Positions 33,068 to 44,128 are shown, counted from the first letter of the stretch. The stretch: DNA of 64,000 nt from Falciphora oryzae (GCA_000733355.1 JNVV01000033.1:1521-65520); one strand, 5' to 3'. Numbers and translations are program-made. Notes: generated by a model not told the origin, from the letters alone.

Positions 33068-34103
33068 ATGACAACGAGCAGCGGCGGCGGCGAGCCTGGT
33101 TTTCCGTCGGTCCACAATGCGCGTCAGGACGACGGGCTTGGGCGCAAAGCGCTCAAGCGCAAGAGGCGGACCAGTGCGGATGTCCAGCATATCCGTATCG
33201 CGGACTCTCGACAGGTCAACAGCTTTTACGACACGCGGCTCAAAAATTTGCAGCAGACGGTCTGCAAGCTCGTGGCCAAGGCCTGGGTCAAGCTGGTAGA
33301 GCCCAAGAAGCAGTCGGCGCACCCCTACATCGGCGGCGACCGAAGGGCGCCCGACTAGTGGCCGAAGAACAATGAGGTGCGGCACAAAGAGCCCGATCAC
33401 TTGTACAAAAAAGGTTTGCCTCCGGCTGAAACTGTTTCGCCTTTACGTATATCTGCATTTGCGCTGATTTGTTCCCTTTCTTACAGAGCGAATTCATCTC
33501 CTGATCCATATTCTGTGCATGATAGTAGAGCCGACCACGAAACATCACCGAGACATCCAGAAGCTTGAACTTAACGTGACCAGGCTCGAAAAGGCGGCAA
33601 ACGAAGCCCTGTCCGGGTTCTTGACGGATAGGGACGACTCAGACAACGCTCAAAAAAAAGACCTACCTCGAGGAGATATTCAAAGTGGTAAAGGCCCAGG
33701 AGAAGTGGAAAAAAGGGCGAAATTGGTACGCCTTGCACCCGGAGCCCGGAGCCACCGAATGTCACCGTTACTGACCCCTTTTCGCTACTACAGATGACGA
33801 CTACAAAGTCTGGGTCGCGGACGACAAGTTCCCTGATGACTGGCGGAGCGGCGACAGAAAAGACGGGGTCAGGGACGTTGCGGATAAAGTCAGCAGTGCA
33901 AGCAGCACGGCAACCAGGACGAGCTGTACAGCAGCGAAAAGTACTGCATGGAGCAGCGCGACACCGTTGCTAGCGCCGGGATCACATCTTCTCGGCGGGC
34001 CGCGGTCGCCGCCGATAACACCGGCCAAGCGCGGGAAAGTCCCGCCGGGTGAGATGCGGAATATCGCCTGGGGCGTCGCCAAACGGCCTCGGTTGGGGCC
34101 CTA
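33068..34103 (+). pseudogene. DUF2841 / YDR124W-like helical-bundle protein, inactivated
   Basis: Starts MTTSSGGGEPGFPS and contains VAKAWVKLVEPKKQSAHPY and KEPDHLYKK, motifs I associate with the fungal DUF2841 (YDR124W-like) family of unknown function. Breaks: TAG at 33,356-33,358 where Trp is expected (D-stop-WPKN), and a frameshift in the A-run at about 33,651-33,658, after which the frame reads TYLEEIFKVVKAQEKWKKG. A 73-base intron (33,414-33,486, gtttg...ttacag) is intact in form; splicing it restores ERIHLLIHIL. A downstream exon-like stretch begins at about 33,793. Gene structure is preserved apart from these lesions, so inactivation is fairly recent. Family name is from memory and moderately sure. 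Confidence 0.65.
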
Positions 34104-34744
34104 ACAGGACTGGCGGGCTGATAAGCAATCTGATTCCGTGAGGGTCGGTCTTTACCGCTCGAAGCTTGCTCTCGAGCGTGGTGGATGGAAGATGTGTGGG
34201 CTCCTAGTTGTCTGGCCGACGGCAAAGATAACCAGGCGGGTTGTCCGTCGTGCTGGCGTTGGGTCAGAAGCGTGACATGTGTACAAGCTTCCAACTTAGC
34301 AGTTTGCTACTAGAACCCGTTGCAAGCATGTAAACCGGTACAGGGGAACAACCCTGTTAGCGGTCTCTGCTCAATCTGGTTCTTCACGCATACACAGCCC
34401 GGATATTTGGACAAACTTGCCAAGTACCCGCAGACCTACCAGGAGCCGGCTCCAGGGAACTGCCATGGATCCTGGAACATCTGCCCCTGGTGCAAGAGAG
34501 CGCCAGCGTCGAGAGTAACGAGCACGGGCACCGGAACGTGATGGTAGGCGCAAAAGGAAGAGTATGGGACCAGGGCAGCATAGTTCGGTCCCCCTCCACC
34601 GGGGCCCGCGAATCGCTGCCAAACTAGCACAGCTGCGAGGCCAGGGCCATCTGCGCTATCGACTGTCGCCGATGGAGAACAAGATGATGCAATTCAACGC
34701 AAACGCCAGAGACAGCGTTAGGTACTTTTACGATAGGATTACAT
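34104..34744. other. Intergenic region, no gene supported
   Basis: Contains several short overlapping frames only. It lies between two converging pseudogenes. Confidence 0.4.
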
Positions 34745-35840
34745 AGCGCACAGACAGTCCATCCTCCTTCTCGATCTCCTCCTTACTCGGAGACCACTTG
34801 TCCTGCAGCTCCTTGTCAAGGGATTTGTCGATTGTGTCAGCTTCCCACCACTCACCCCAACAATGAGGAAGATCCTGTCAGGGTCCTCGGGGAAGTCGTC
34901 TCTGGTAAGGGCGCGAAGGATGCTGGAAGGCCCTGCGTGGATGTGAAGGAAGCATGTCAGCAAACTGCTTGAGAGGGGGTGATCTAGACAGAAAAAAAAG
35001 GAGGCACCACATACCCTCTAGGACTGATTTCGCGGCCGACATGTCGGCGGGCAGCTGAAGGTCGGAGTCGCGGGCGAGACGGCGACGACGCCGCAGACAC
35101 CGCGCAGCTCGCGGCGCCACCAGTGAGCGCTGAGCAGCTGCGTGAACTTGGAGCTAGGATAGGTTTCCTTGCTTAACGCGCCCGAGCCAAGCTTGAGGGT
35201 CTCGGTGAGGGTGGCTTCACACACCAGCAAATTGGGGTTAGTTGGGAGTCTGGCGCCAGGATCTGGTGGTTCGATGCTTGCATGAGGGCGACACGTACTC
35301 GGGTCAGAAACGTCTCGGATCGCGCCCGACGAGACGACGACAATTCGTGAGCGAGAGGCGACGAGCTTCTCGCGCATCAAATGCATCAGGTAGTGTTGAG
35401 CTGAGGAGGCGAATCAGTGATGAGGATCATCGCGGTCGCGAGCCCATCCCGCCGAAAATTACCGTCCCACGGCGGGCCAAAAGGGGGAATGGAAAAAATA
35501 GGAAAGGAACCCCACAGAGATGGTTGACGATGTACGTGTCACACCACTTGGACCCGCTAGAGCCGCCCTTGTTGGCCGGAAACGCGACGGCGGCGTTAAG
35601 AACAAGGTAGTCGAGGCGCCCGTCGCCGTCGCGACCGAGATCGTCAAGCGCCTTCCTGGCAAAAGTTCGGACGCCGGTCAGGTCCGACAGCTCCAGCGGC
35701 AGCAGGGTCAGGCTGTATCGGGCGGCGTCGAAGCCGAGGGCGTCGAAGTCGGCCCGGGTCCGGGCCATGTCGCGCGCGCCCAGGATAAGCCGGTAGGGCT
35801 GCCGCGCCTGCGAAAGAAGCTGCTTAACCATCTCGAAGCC
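34745..35840 (-). pseudogene. Short-chain dehydrogenase/reductase, 5'-truncated pseudogene
   Basis: The first visible exon starts at 35,840 after an acceptor-like acaaaaacag and reads GFEMVKQLLS...LILGARD, then LDYLVLNAAV (the SDR NAG-type motif). The upstream exon with the TGxxxGIG cofactor loop is not present. Later exons give SRIVVVSSG, the active-site-like YPSSKFTQLL (YxxxK), and the tail LRALTRDDFPEDPDRIFL. Between them lie introns with good GT-AG signals (for example one ending gtgtgaag near 35,210), a frameshift near 35,070-35,090 (after VVAVSP) and another near 34,875. An enzyme of this family would reduce or oxidise small carbonyls with NAD(P)H. It lies 168 bases from the end of the MFS gene on the same strand. 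Confidence 0.7.
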
Positions 35841-36007
35841 CTGTTTTTGTGCAATCCAGAGAATTATAGTGGTCCCGATCCTCAAAACAAAATAGACAGC
35901 ATAGGAAATACCGACGAGCGTCTAAAACTGCAGCGCGCGCGGGATATTGAAACCCCGCACGGGTACATTCGTCCAGGCCCACCCAACCCTCCTCTGTAAT
36001 CCGCCCC

Positions 36008-37863
36008 TCACGCCTCCTTGGTGTACTTGGAGCGCATCCGCCAGCGCGGCCCGTACCGCATGATCAGGATCGGGACAGGCGCGGCGGCCAGGCTGACGGC
36101 CGCGAGTACCGTGAACCCCCAGCCCCATCCAAGGTACCCGGCAAAGGGCGCGACCGTCAGCGGCAGGAACGTGCCCGTAAAGCAGCGGCTGACCATAACG
36201 GCCGTTAGCGCCGACGCCGAGTACTCGCCGAACGCGTCCACCACGTAAGCCATCACAGGCATGCTGCAGATGAGGAGCGAAAAGCCGACGCCGCCGCTTG
36301 CGACCAGGAGCACGGGCAGCGGCGCCCGCAGCCCCGCCGCCCACCCGTAAAGCGCGATCGACACCGGCATAGCCAGCGAGCCGGCCGCCGCGATAGGGAG
36401 CCGGTACTCGGGCCGCCCCACGCCGTCGTTAGCGTCGCGGAGCCGCACATAAAGTCGGTCGAGGGTCTGGTTGAGGATGAAGAGTGCCACAAAGGTGCCG
36501 CCGCCTGTGTTGGGAGGTTGTTAGCTTGCTTTTCCCTTCCCGTACGATTCGGGGGAATACGACGGCCATATTTTCCCATTGGGTAAGCAAAACGGGGAAT
36601 ACTGACTGAAGACCAGGAGAGAGGCGCCCGTTTGTGCGGGGGATAGCCCGCACAAAGCATCCAGGATGACCGGAAGCGAAACCGATATAATATAGAAATA
36701 AACGTAGCCTAAAGAGTTGAACAGCGCGACGGCAATCAGGACTCCCGACCCGGCCCAAACGATCGCCGGTCGCATAATGGCCTCTGCCAGCTTGCCCGCC
36801 TCGTGAGCCTCATCCTTGGAATCGTTAGTAGGCAGCCCCGTAGCGACAGCTCCGTAATCGAACACATGCTCGCCCGCCGCCCGTCGCTTCATCCCCCCTT
36901 TCCGCCGGGCCCGCGCCGCTTTGCCCCTCAGAATGACCGGCTTGTACGTCTCTCGCAGGAGCAGCATCAGCAGCACCTCGCACGCGGCCGCGAGCCCCGC
37001 GCTGAACCAAACGACGGTCCGCCAGCCCAGGGTCTGGGCGACGGCGCCGCTAATGGCGGGGCCGATGGCGCCGCCCAGCAGCGGGGCGAGCATGCATGCG
37101 CTCATGGCGGCGCCGCGCCCCTCCCGCGGGAACATGTCGCCGACGATGGCCGGGTTAAGCACGTTGGAGGCGACGGCGAGGCCCGTAAGGGCGCGCGCGC
37201 CGATAAAGAGGTCGGTACGGTGGCACAGCGCGGCCAGGACCGTCGCGGCCACGAAAAGGCAGTTGGCCGCGTTCAGCACGGGCCAGCGGCCGTGCATCTC
37301 GGATAGCGGCGCGATCAGCACGGGGCCCGCCGCCTCGCCCAGCTCCCAGATGGTTACGAGGAGCGCCGCGCTGGCGCCCACGGACGACCCGCCGCCGCTG
37401 CGGCCGTGGTTGCTCTCCCCGTCGAGGTCGCTGACGATGCGCGACGCAACCGGGACGACGGAAATACAGGTGAACGTCCTGCGGAGGAGGATTTTTTCCG
37501 CCGCGATTGTTGCGCGAGATGACGCCATTTGTGTCAGACATTTTGCTCTTTTTTTTTTTAAAGCTCGATCGGACGAATGCAGAAGATACAGGAAGCAGCT
37601 TCCTGCAGATACAACATCGAACGAACTTACACGCAAAAGGCTATAAAGGCGAGAAGGCTCACGATGAACCATTTGTAGGCCGACGTCCAATTCAGGGGGT
37701 CGTCCGGGTCGACCTTCCTGGGGCCGAAATCCAGGGGCCGCTCCCCCACCAAACCACGCTCCTCTGCTGCGGCATCAGGATTCGTTATCACCGCGTGCCG
37801 AGGTCGGCCTACCGCCACATCCCCGAGCAGGGGGTCCGTCTCCTCGAGTAGTGCCGCGTTCAT
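36008..37863 (-). CDS. Major facilitator superfamily transporter, DHA1 drug:H+ antiporter type
   Basis: Three exons on minus (37,863-37,631, 37,478-36,607, 36,504-36,008) with introns gtaagt...ccgcag (152 bases) and gtcagt...acacag (102 bases) join in one frame of 533 residues, the usual size. The N-terminal cytosolic part ends in DPDDPLNWTSAYKW, typical of fungal DHA1 pumps. The region LGEAAGPVLIAPLSEMHGRWPV carries the family's G-x3-GP...APLSE-x2-GR motif. FPREGRGAAMSACMLAPLLGGAIGP matches the antiporter motif C region. A central cytosolic loop (ARARRKGGMKRR) splits two six-helix halves. The start ATG follows a long pyrimidine tract (poly-T on minus at 37,910-37,888). It probably exports small toxic or secondary compounds at the plasma membrane; substrate unknown. 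No breaks seen. Confidence 0.88.
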
Positions 37864-38073
37864 TTTGGCCGACAGGGCGAAGGAAAAGAAAAAAAAAAAA
37901 AAAAAGGAAAATGGATCTAATGAAGCTGGACGAGGAGTTTGGAAGGCAAGAGTCGGCGCAACGGAGGGGGTAATATTTAATGACTCGATGGCTCGGGGGG
38001 TTGGTTTTGACCATCGAGGTAATCGTGACATCACCATGAGATAGCCACCTGCAGGTCCGCAAAGCGAACACTA

Positions 38074-39931
38074 AGTCTAGTTACCCCCTGTCCGTTCACC
38101 CCCCCTGTCCGCCCACCCAACCAACTCGGATCCCGACCAAACCTAGTGCATTCAACTGCAAATTTCTACCTCAATTTAACTAACCTCGATACAACTGTAT
38201 ATAGATTCCTGATCAGAATCTTCCGCTTTTTCTAATGCTGTATCATTTGCCTCCTCAACTTGCCCCCTTGCCTTTGCAACGCGCCGGATATTCACAAAGG
38301 TCTCGTTGGGATCAGGGGCCACCCTCCTTTTTTTGCGGGGCCGCTGTGCCTCCAATTCGGCCTCCAGCCGCCTAATTTTTTGCAGGGCCTCAGCTAATTC
38401 GAATTCACGCGCCTCGTAGCCTTTTTGGACTTTCCGGAGGAAAAGTCGGGCCGTGGGGCTTGCCGGAATCCGGGCCTTGAAGGTGCTGATTTGGGAGGCC
38501 AATTCTCTAGTCTGTTTGGGAGTTTCCCAAGGCACCTGGGATAGCAAAATAGGGACGTTTGAACGCTGTTTGGCCCTGTTATCCTCTGCAGATTGTTGAA
38601 TTCCGGCTCGTTAGCTGTTTTGGTTGGAGTTTTCGAGTAAAAGTCGGCTCGATAGGGGTTTTCGGATATTCCGGGGCCAAAGGCCCGATGCCCGCCACCC
38701 CGATTTGATTATATAAGGGGTAAGGGCTTGTGATTTTGCAGAGGCATAGCCCTGCAAAAATAAACGTTTTCCCACTACAGTTGAGCAGGTAAATAAAGCC
38801 TGGGAGCCGGTTATTTTGCGGTAGGCCTGTTTAAGAGGGCTAAAAACGGATAGATCCAAAGGCTGCAAAACGTGCGAGGAATGAGGGGGTAAATAAAGCA
38901 AAAAGACGTTGTTTTGGAAGCAAAGAGACATAAATTCTTTGGTTATATGGGATCCGTGGCCATCTAATATCAAAAGCCGGCGTTCGGGGGTAGGGGGTTG
39001 GGTGCGAGGGAGAAAGACTTTTTGCAGCCATTCGATAGCCGTGCGATCCGTAGTCCACCCGCTATCCGTTGCGGTGAATTCCCAGCCTTTGAATTGGCCT
39101 AAATCCTCTGGAAACCACTGTTCCTGTACGTATTTTCCTTTAAAAATAATGAGGGGAGGAAGCGAGACCCCAGTGGCCGAGATGCATTCGATAAACGAAG
39201 TCCAAGTGCGCGTGCCGGGCTCTTTTCTTTGCAAAAGCCGGGCCTCCGCGAGGCCTAGAACGAGCCCGTTACCCGTTTTGCCCTCCTGGAGGCCCCCCTC
39301 GTCGGCGTTGTACGTGTTTTCCGGCTTGATCCCGGCCACCTCCGGGATTTGGAGGTATTCCCACCACTGCCTAATTATTGCAGTAGTAGCCCCTTTAACT
39401 CGTGCCGACTCTATGCGCCGGCCTCTTCCGACACGGATCTCCGGATATCTTTGCAAAAAGCGGTTAATCCAGCGCTTCCCAAGGGCCTGTTGGGTGCCCT
39501 CCCGGCGTAGGATCTCCTCCGCAAAAAAGCGGACTTCTGCATGCGTTGGAGGGAGGCCTAGGGAGGCCTGTATGCGTATCCAATCTGCCAGGCCCTTCTC
39601 CTGGGCCGGCCCTAACCGCTGAAAAGGCTCTTGGGACTGCCGGATAGGTAGGGCGTCTTTTAAACGATCTCGTAAGGTCGACGTTGGTATCCCATAGGTC
39701 CGGGCAGCCTTTCGGATAGGAACTTTCGCTTGCACCGCGGCGACGGCTCGTTCGATTTCTTGTTCCGTATACTGTTTCTCTGGCATCTCAGCGTTCGAAT
39801 GCAGCAAAAAGGAAGGAAAACGGATCAAAATTGATGGAATCCCGTAGAATTGAAGTACGTGCGACGATTCGGGGTCGTGGGACCGCAGGTGGGCGGACAG
39901 GGGGGGTGAACGGACAGGGGGTAACTTGACT
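38074..39931 (-). mobile_element. pogo/Fot1-type DNA transposon, almost intact
   Basis: 1,858 bases bounded by TA (38,072-38,073 and 39,932-39,933). The terminal inverted repeats of about 44 bases start AGTC(T/A)AGTTACCCCC and include ctgtccg twice; they match perfectly apart from base 5 of the end. A single transposase gene on minus fills the element. A second, more decayed relative with different end sequence is at 54,417-56,260. Confidence 0.93.
38176..39786 (-). pseudogene. pogo/Fot1 transposase (DDE), one nonsense codon
   Basis: One frame of 536 codons from MPEKQYTEQEI (ATG at 39,786-39,784) to ...ESIYSCIEVS is interrupted only by TAA at 38,611-38,613; the other copy has CAA (Gln) there. 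Domains: a helix-turn-helix (RKAARTYGIPTSTLRDRL, residues ~20-45); a CENP-B-type HTH (ADWIRIQASLGLPPTHAEV...RWINRFLQRYPEIR, ~70-130); and a DDE_1 catalytic domain with candidate acids in TYNADEGG, LILDGHGSH and LQPLDLSVFSP (DDD pattern). A C-terminal coiled coil and basic RPRKKRR follow the stop. The catalytic domain ends before the stop, so a protein truncated by ~145 residues could retain it; activity is untested. Confidence 0.88.
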
Positions 39932-39933
39932 TA

Positions 39934-40903
39934 ACACCCAGAGTCGGAAGAGGAAGAGTTAAGACATGGCCGAAGAAGGCGAAAAGATGATTTCGTGAGA
40001 GCTGCAATTTGTTGTGGAGACTATTTCCCGATGTTTCCGAATTATGAGGCTTTTTAGCCGCACCCCGCACTCCGTTGTTGCGGCTGGTGGGACGAACCCC
40101 GGCCCTGGCCCAAAACCTGAGCGGTCCAGCATCATGCCGAGTTCACACAAGTCCAAGGCTCGCAATACTGTTTGGCGTTGTTGTCGGCGCCATCTCATGG
40201 CCTTAATCTTTTCGACAGCCCGGTGTTTTCCCTGCCTCAGCTTCAACAGCGTGCGGGTGTTCATTAATCTCTTCCTTCTGTTCCCGGGTAAAGTGTTACG
40301 GCATCTCCCGGCAAAGCAGCTGGCCTGTTACGGCTTCTCGCTGCCTCAGCTCTGGGTGTCGGAAATGCACGGACGCACGTGACGGATCTGGGCATGCTGG
40401 AGTCTATCAAAATCGGCTGATGGCTTGGTCCGATGTTTCAAAAAAGGCGGCAGGGACGTGAGCGCGGACGCCACAAGAAAGCGGGATCATCGTGATTGGC
40501 CACTCTGGGAAGCTTGCGTAACAGCCTCAAGGGTTCCTCCTGCTTGGACCCAGCCGTGGCGTCGACTTGAAATCCCTTCGGCTGGTCATTTCGGGGAGGA
40601 GCACGCTACGAGGCGGACGTCGCAGGTTTAGAACTTGTCACGATGGAGAATGGAGACGAATACACTCCCAGATTTATGGTCGTCAAAGACAACCTGCCGA
40701 TGTCTTGGTTTCCTTCCTTTGCCAGTCTCTCATTTTTCCATCAAATTTTCTGCTTCCGCCACGCGGGTACATAGTCATCGTTTTCTTGTGACTTTGCGAA
40801 TACATAACTATGCATATTTAATACATGTTGTCTGCTTTTTCTTTTTTTTTCTGCTTTTTCTTTGTTGTCTGCCTTTCTTTCAACTATTGATAACCTTTCG
40901 GAC
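39934..40903. other. Intergenic region, no gene supported
   Basis: Short overlapping frames without motifs. The right end (40,820-40,900) is T-rich and could be the promoter of the small reading frame at 40,904. Confidence 0.4.
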
Positions 40904-41405
40904 AATGCCGCTCGAGGCGAGAGCCGGCCGGGGCCCTTTTTGGCGGCGGCAAGGTAAAGGCAACGGCAACGGCAACGACAACGACAATGGGAAGGGGAAG
41001 GAAAAGGGGAACGGGGGCGGAAATGGGAACGGCAACGACAACGGGAATGGGAATGGGAACGGGAATGGGAGAGGTAACGGCCCTGTTGCCACAAGCCCGG
41101 AACAACCTAAGGCTACGCAGCCCCCAACACCTCCGTCCGAACCACCCAAAACCAGCATCGAAGCACCTCTCTTGCCATCGCCAAGTCCGACAGGTGTCGT
41201 TGTCAAGCCCCAGCCCGCCATGGAATCGGTGCCCCCCGGAACAACAGACGTCCCGGGAACGCCCATGGTAGATGCAGTCACGAGCACACCGACAATGCTC
41301 GCCAGCGCAAATGTTCCCAAGAGGGACGGGGACCCGTCGATGACGCCTGCCCCCGTCTCTCCAGCCCACGCTGCAAATGCAGCGAGTTGTTTGGTTATTT
41401 CTTGA
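40904..41405 (+). CDS. Small low-complexity protein with Gly-Asn repeats, hypothetical
   Basis: The ATG in ggacaatgccgctc opens 166 codons. After MPLEARAGRGPFWRR a tract of alternating Gly and Asn/Lys/Asp (GNGNGNDNDNGKGKEKG and similar) spans residues ~18-65, followed by a Pro/Ser/Thr-rich half (PPTPPSEPPKTS) ending ASCLVIS. No signal peptide or domain is seen. The DNA repeat is a six-base microsatellite of the aacggc/gggaac type, which by itself keeps several frames open on both strands. So this may not be a gene. Confidence 0.3.
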
Positions 41406-42129
41406 CATTCCCCACCCGCTCCGTTCATCCTTGCACGCCATTTTCTTGGCAATTGGGTAGTATCTTGGCAGTTGGTGGTACTGGAATAATCCGATGCCGG
41501 GGGCCCATCACAGCCTATTCTCCTGCAACTTGGCAGCTTGCCTGCTGAACTGGGGTTGGCAGTCTACCTTCTGAGCTAACAGCTCGGTTCCAAAGTACCC
41601 TGGATAGCCAAACTCTTTGCTTTCGTCCCTGTATTTGGATCTACGAACCCCAGTATCTATTGGTCGGCTAGGGAGGCTTTGGTTAGTATGTTGCAATAAC
41701 GAACTGGCAGGCTTTGTGGAGCGCCTGGGAAAGCCACTTGTAGCGTTTGGAAAGCAAATTGTGGCGCTTAGGAAGGAATTTCTAGCCGAAATGCGAACTC
41801 TGGTGCCGCCCTGACCCCGAGAGAACTAGGAAAACTTCCATCTCCAAAGTGTAATTTTTCAGGAGCCAATAGGAGATCTACCTGCTTCATTTCCAAAAAG
41901 CTCCAACGGCCAACCTGCATCATACTCAGAGCTATCATTATTGCAATGGTCGAGTATCCCCACCTCCTGTCTCCATATGCCCCTTGGCTACCCCATATAT
42001 CCACCTTGATGCTGGGTTGTCTCTAGCCTGTCTCCATGTCCATCTTGGCATTACTCCACTAGCTCCATTCATCTTTCCAGGGTACCAGAGCTATCTTACG
42101 GGTAAAGCACCTCCTGCAAATCTATCCCC
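41406..42129. other. Intergenic region, no gene supported
   Basis: Repeated short phrases such as ttggcagttgg and cttggcagctt occur near 41,450-41,560. 41,690-41,812 is open with a possible helical segment (VERLGKPLVAFGKQIVALRKEF) that may be a decayed upstream exon of the next pseudogene. Confidence 0.35.
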
Positions 42130-42690
42130 AGACGATCCTGGCCGAGCGCCCCAGTCTTGCTAAAGCCCTGATGGACAACCCAGACGCCGACACGGTGCGC
42201 GCCTTTTGCGCCCACGATCGCCGCTTCGCCAGCTTTGAGTTTGATGAAATGGAATCGCTCCTCACCGCTGCCTGCGTCTGGCCCCCGGATGATATCAGGC
42301 CTGTGCTGGAGGTGCTTCTGGATTACGGAGGTGACATCAACGTCGGCCGGGGCCCTTATGCCGGGGCCCTGTACGCCGCCGTGATTGGCTCGCAGCCTCT
42401 AGGCTAGACATTCCAAAAGATCATTCGCTCGGGCGCCTTGATCAACGGCCCTGTTCTCACTGTCGCCATCCAGCGCAAAACGGATCGATGTGCGCCCGAA
42501 CTGTTGCAGAAGCATGCCCCTCAGCCAACAAAAGACACGTCTGACCCGGTCAGCTTTGCCTAAAAAGAGGGCAACGAGGAAATTGTCGCTTTGGTCGGCG
42601 CCTTTGTTCAGTCCAGAGAGGCAGAGGCCAAAGAGAGAGAGGGGAAGGAGCAGAGAGCCCGGCCAAAGAAGTTGGGAAATTTGGAAGTTT
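42130..42690 (+). pseudogene. Ankyrin-repeat-like protein fragment with stop codons
   Basis: One frame runs from LAERPSLAKALMDNPD... to ...KKLGNLEV, with stops at 42,405-42,407 (TAG) and about 42,560 (TAA). PVLEVLLDYGGDINV and KIIRSGALINGPVLTVAIQ fit the second helix and following loop of ankyrin repeats (LL..G.DIN), with ALYAAV and EEIVALV matching other repeat positions. The end is a charged E/K/R tail. Ankyrin proteins bind other proteins; fungal genomes carry many of unknown role. The start is not identifiable. Confidence 0.5.
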
Positions 42691-42824
42691 AGGAATAGGC
42701 AGGCAGCCTGCCAAGAACTCGAGGAAGGTATTCAGCGACTCCATCCTAGTACTTGCCTACACATCTGAGCCTCAGTCTTCTTTGTTCACGCCGGTTCTCC
42801 ATCTGGTTCCGCCCCCAACGGTAA

Positions 42825-43580
42825 TTACAATTTCAAAAGTCTTTTTGCGTTTAGGTACGCAATATCTCGGTACTTATCCTCGTCGACCAAACCGCTGACC
42901 CTCAGCCTCTCCATAAAAGACTTTCCTTCCCGGCTGCTGGCGAAGGGGTAGTCGACGCTGTACAGGATCCTCCGTGTATCCGTCACGTTAAGCAGTGTGT
43001 GCATAGGCTCAAGGCTGAAAATGCCCGAAAGCGTCACGTATACGTTCCTCTGATAGACCTCCCGCAGCGTCGGGACGCCCGGAGTCGTAGTGCTGTTGTT
43101 GTTGCTCCCAAAGGCGAGAAACTGCTCCACGCGGAAGAGGTAGTACGGCAGCATCTCCCCCATGTGACCCAAGACGACCTGCAGCCGGGGGAAGCGGGCG
43201 AAGACGCCGGCCGCGTACATCTTTATGAAGCTGAGTCCCGTGTGTTCGTGCCAGCCCCAGGCCGCGGTCCCCAGGCGGACGGCGGTGTTGTCCGAGTAGG
43301 ACCCGTTTTCGGTCGCGGCGGCATACAGCCCGGGGCCGATCTCGGCCAGGCTCGGGACCAGGCGCTGCAGGCCGAAGAGCGGGGTGATGGGGTTGTTGAC
43401 GAAGAGGTCGAGGAGGGCTGGCGAGACCCAGTGCTCCTCGAGCGTGATGAAGGGGACGGCATCGGCCTGGGAGTCAGCGTCGTTGCAACTCCTCTTGCTG
43501 CTGGGGAGCGCCGCGCCTAGGGTGGGGAGTGTAGCAAGCAATGAGATGGGGTGGACGGATGCAAAGTGTGTCACCTTCAT
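42825..43580 (-). CDS. Amidohydrolase (decarboxylase-like) with large internal in-frame deletion
   Basis: A continuous 251-codon frame starts MKVTHFASVHPISLLATLPTLG, a probable signal peptide. It carries the amidohydrolase-2 opening motif ITLEEHW (Glu and His metal ligands), LVPSLAEIGP, then jumps to YSDNTAVRLGTAAWGWHEH, LQVVLGHMGEMLPYYLFRVEQ (catalytic His region) and YSVDYPFAS (Asp ligand). Relatives such as 2,3-dihydroxybenzoate-decarboxylase-like enzymes are about 330-360 residues. Here roughly 100 residues between LAEIGP and the YSDN segment are missing, including the LHP-type metal-binding His. The frame is open but the enzyme is unlikely to work. No intron signals explain the gap. Confidence 0.7.
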   Translation of the reverse strand: MKVTHFASVHPISLLATLPTLGAALPSSKRSCNDADSQADAVPFITLEEHWVSPALLDLFVNNPITPLFGLQRLVPSLAEIGPGLYAAATENGSYSDNTAVRLGTAAWGWHEHTGLSFIKMYAAGVFARFPRLQVVLGHMGEMLPYYLFRVEQFLAFGSNNNSTTTPGVPTLREVYQRNVYVTLSGIFSLEPMHTLLNVTDTRRILYSVDYPFASSREGKSFMERLRVSGLVDEDKYRDIAYLNAKRLLKL

Positions 43581-43704
43581 TTCTGCGGCGACCTTTTTCT
43601 ATTATTACAGCATCTTTTCTTGGAATTTTGTTTTCACTCTGCTTCGGGATACCTGACCATTTGTACTGATGTCAGGTCGACCTTATATACAAAAGTGAAC
43701 AGTA

Positions 43705-43935
43705 GGGGCCTATCCTAGACTAACGGTTTTTTGGTTTTTTGGTTTTTTGCTCAACTTTTTTCTAAAATATATCAACACCAAGGGCAGGATACCAAAAACA
43801 AATTAATATAGATGCGGTTTTAAATAATATAAATTCTTTTCATAAGCTTCTTTTTTAATGCAAGGCTTTCAATCCTTAGAAAAATTTTAGCAAAAAACCA
43901 AAAAACCAAAAAACCGTTAGTCTAGGACAGGCCCC
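43705..43935. mobile_element. MITE, 231 bases, with TTTTTTGG-repeat inverted ends
   Basis: Ends ggggcctatcctagactaacgg and ccgttagtctaggacaggcccc are inverted repeats, extended inward by three units of ggtttttt on the left and aaaaaacc on the right. TA flanks both sides (43,703-43,704 and 43,936-43,937). A second copy in inverted orientation is at 63,665-63,893. No coding capacity. Confidence 0.88.
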
Positions 43936-44128
43936 TATACTTCTCGAGTTGGAATGGTGGTTCACCCAGGCAGAGCGCATTTTTGTTGTTATCCGCGCAT
44001 CCTTTTGTTTTTTGTTTGAGGTTGGGAGAGGATGTAGTTGGCAAGGCGTTACGCCGCCGGATGGCAGGTTCAGCTGAAAAGGAGACGAGAGCCTAGACCT
44101 CTTTCGAGCGCTACCACTGCCGCTCTAA

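Noticed and set aside
40880..41452. Minus-strand 190-codon frame with alternating Pro-Leu/Phe repeats
   Set aside because: It is the antisense of the Gly-Asn microsatellite, which keeps several frames open; composition is repeat-driven.
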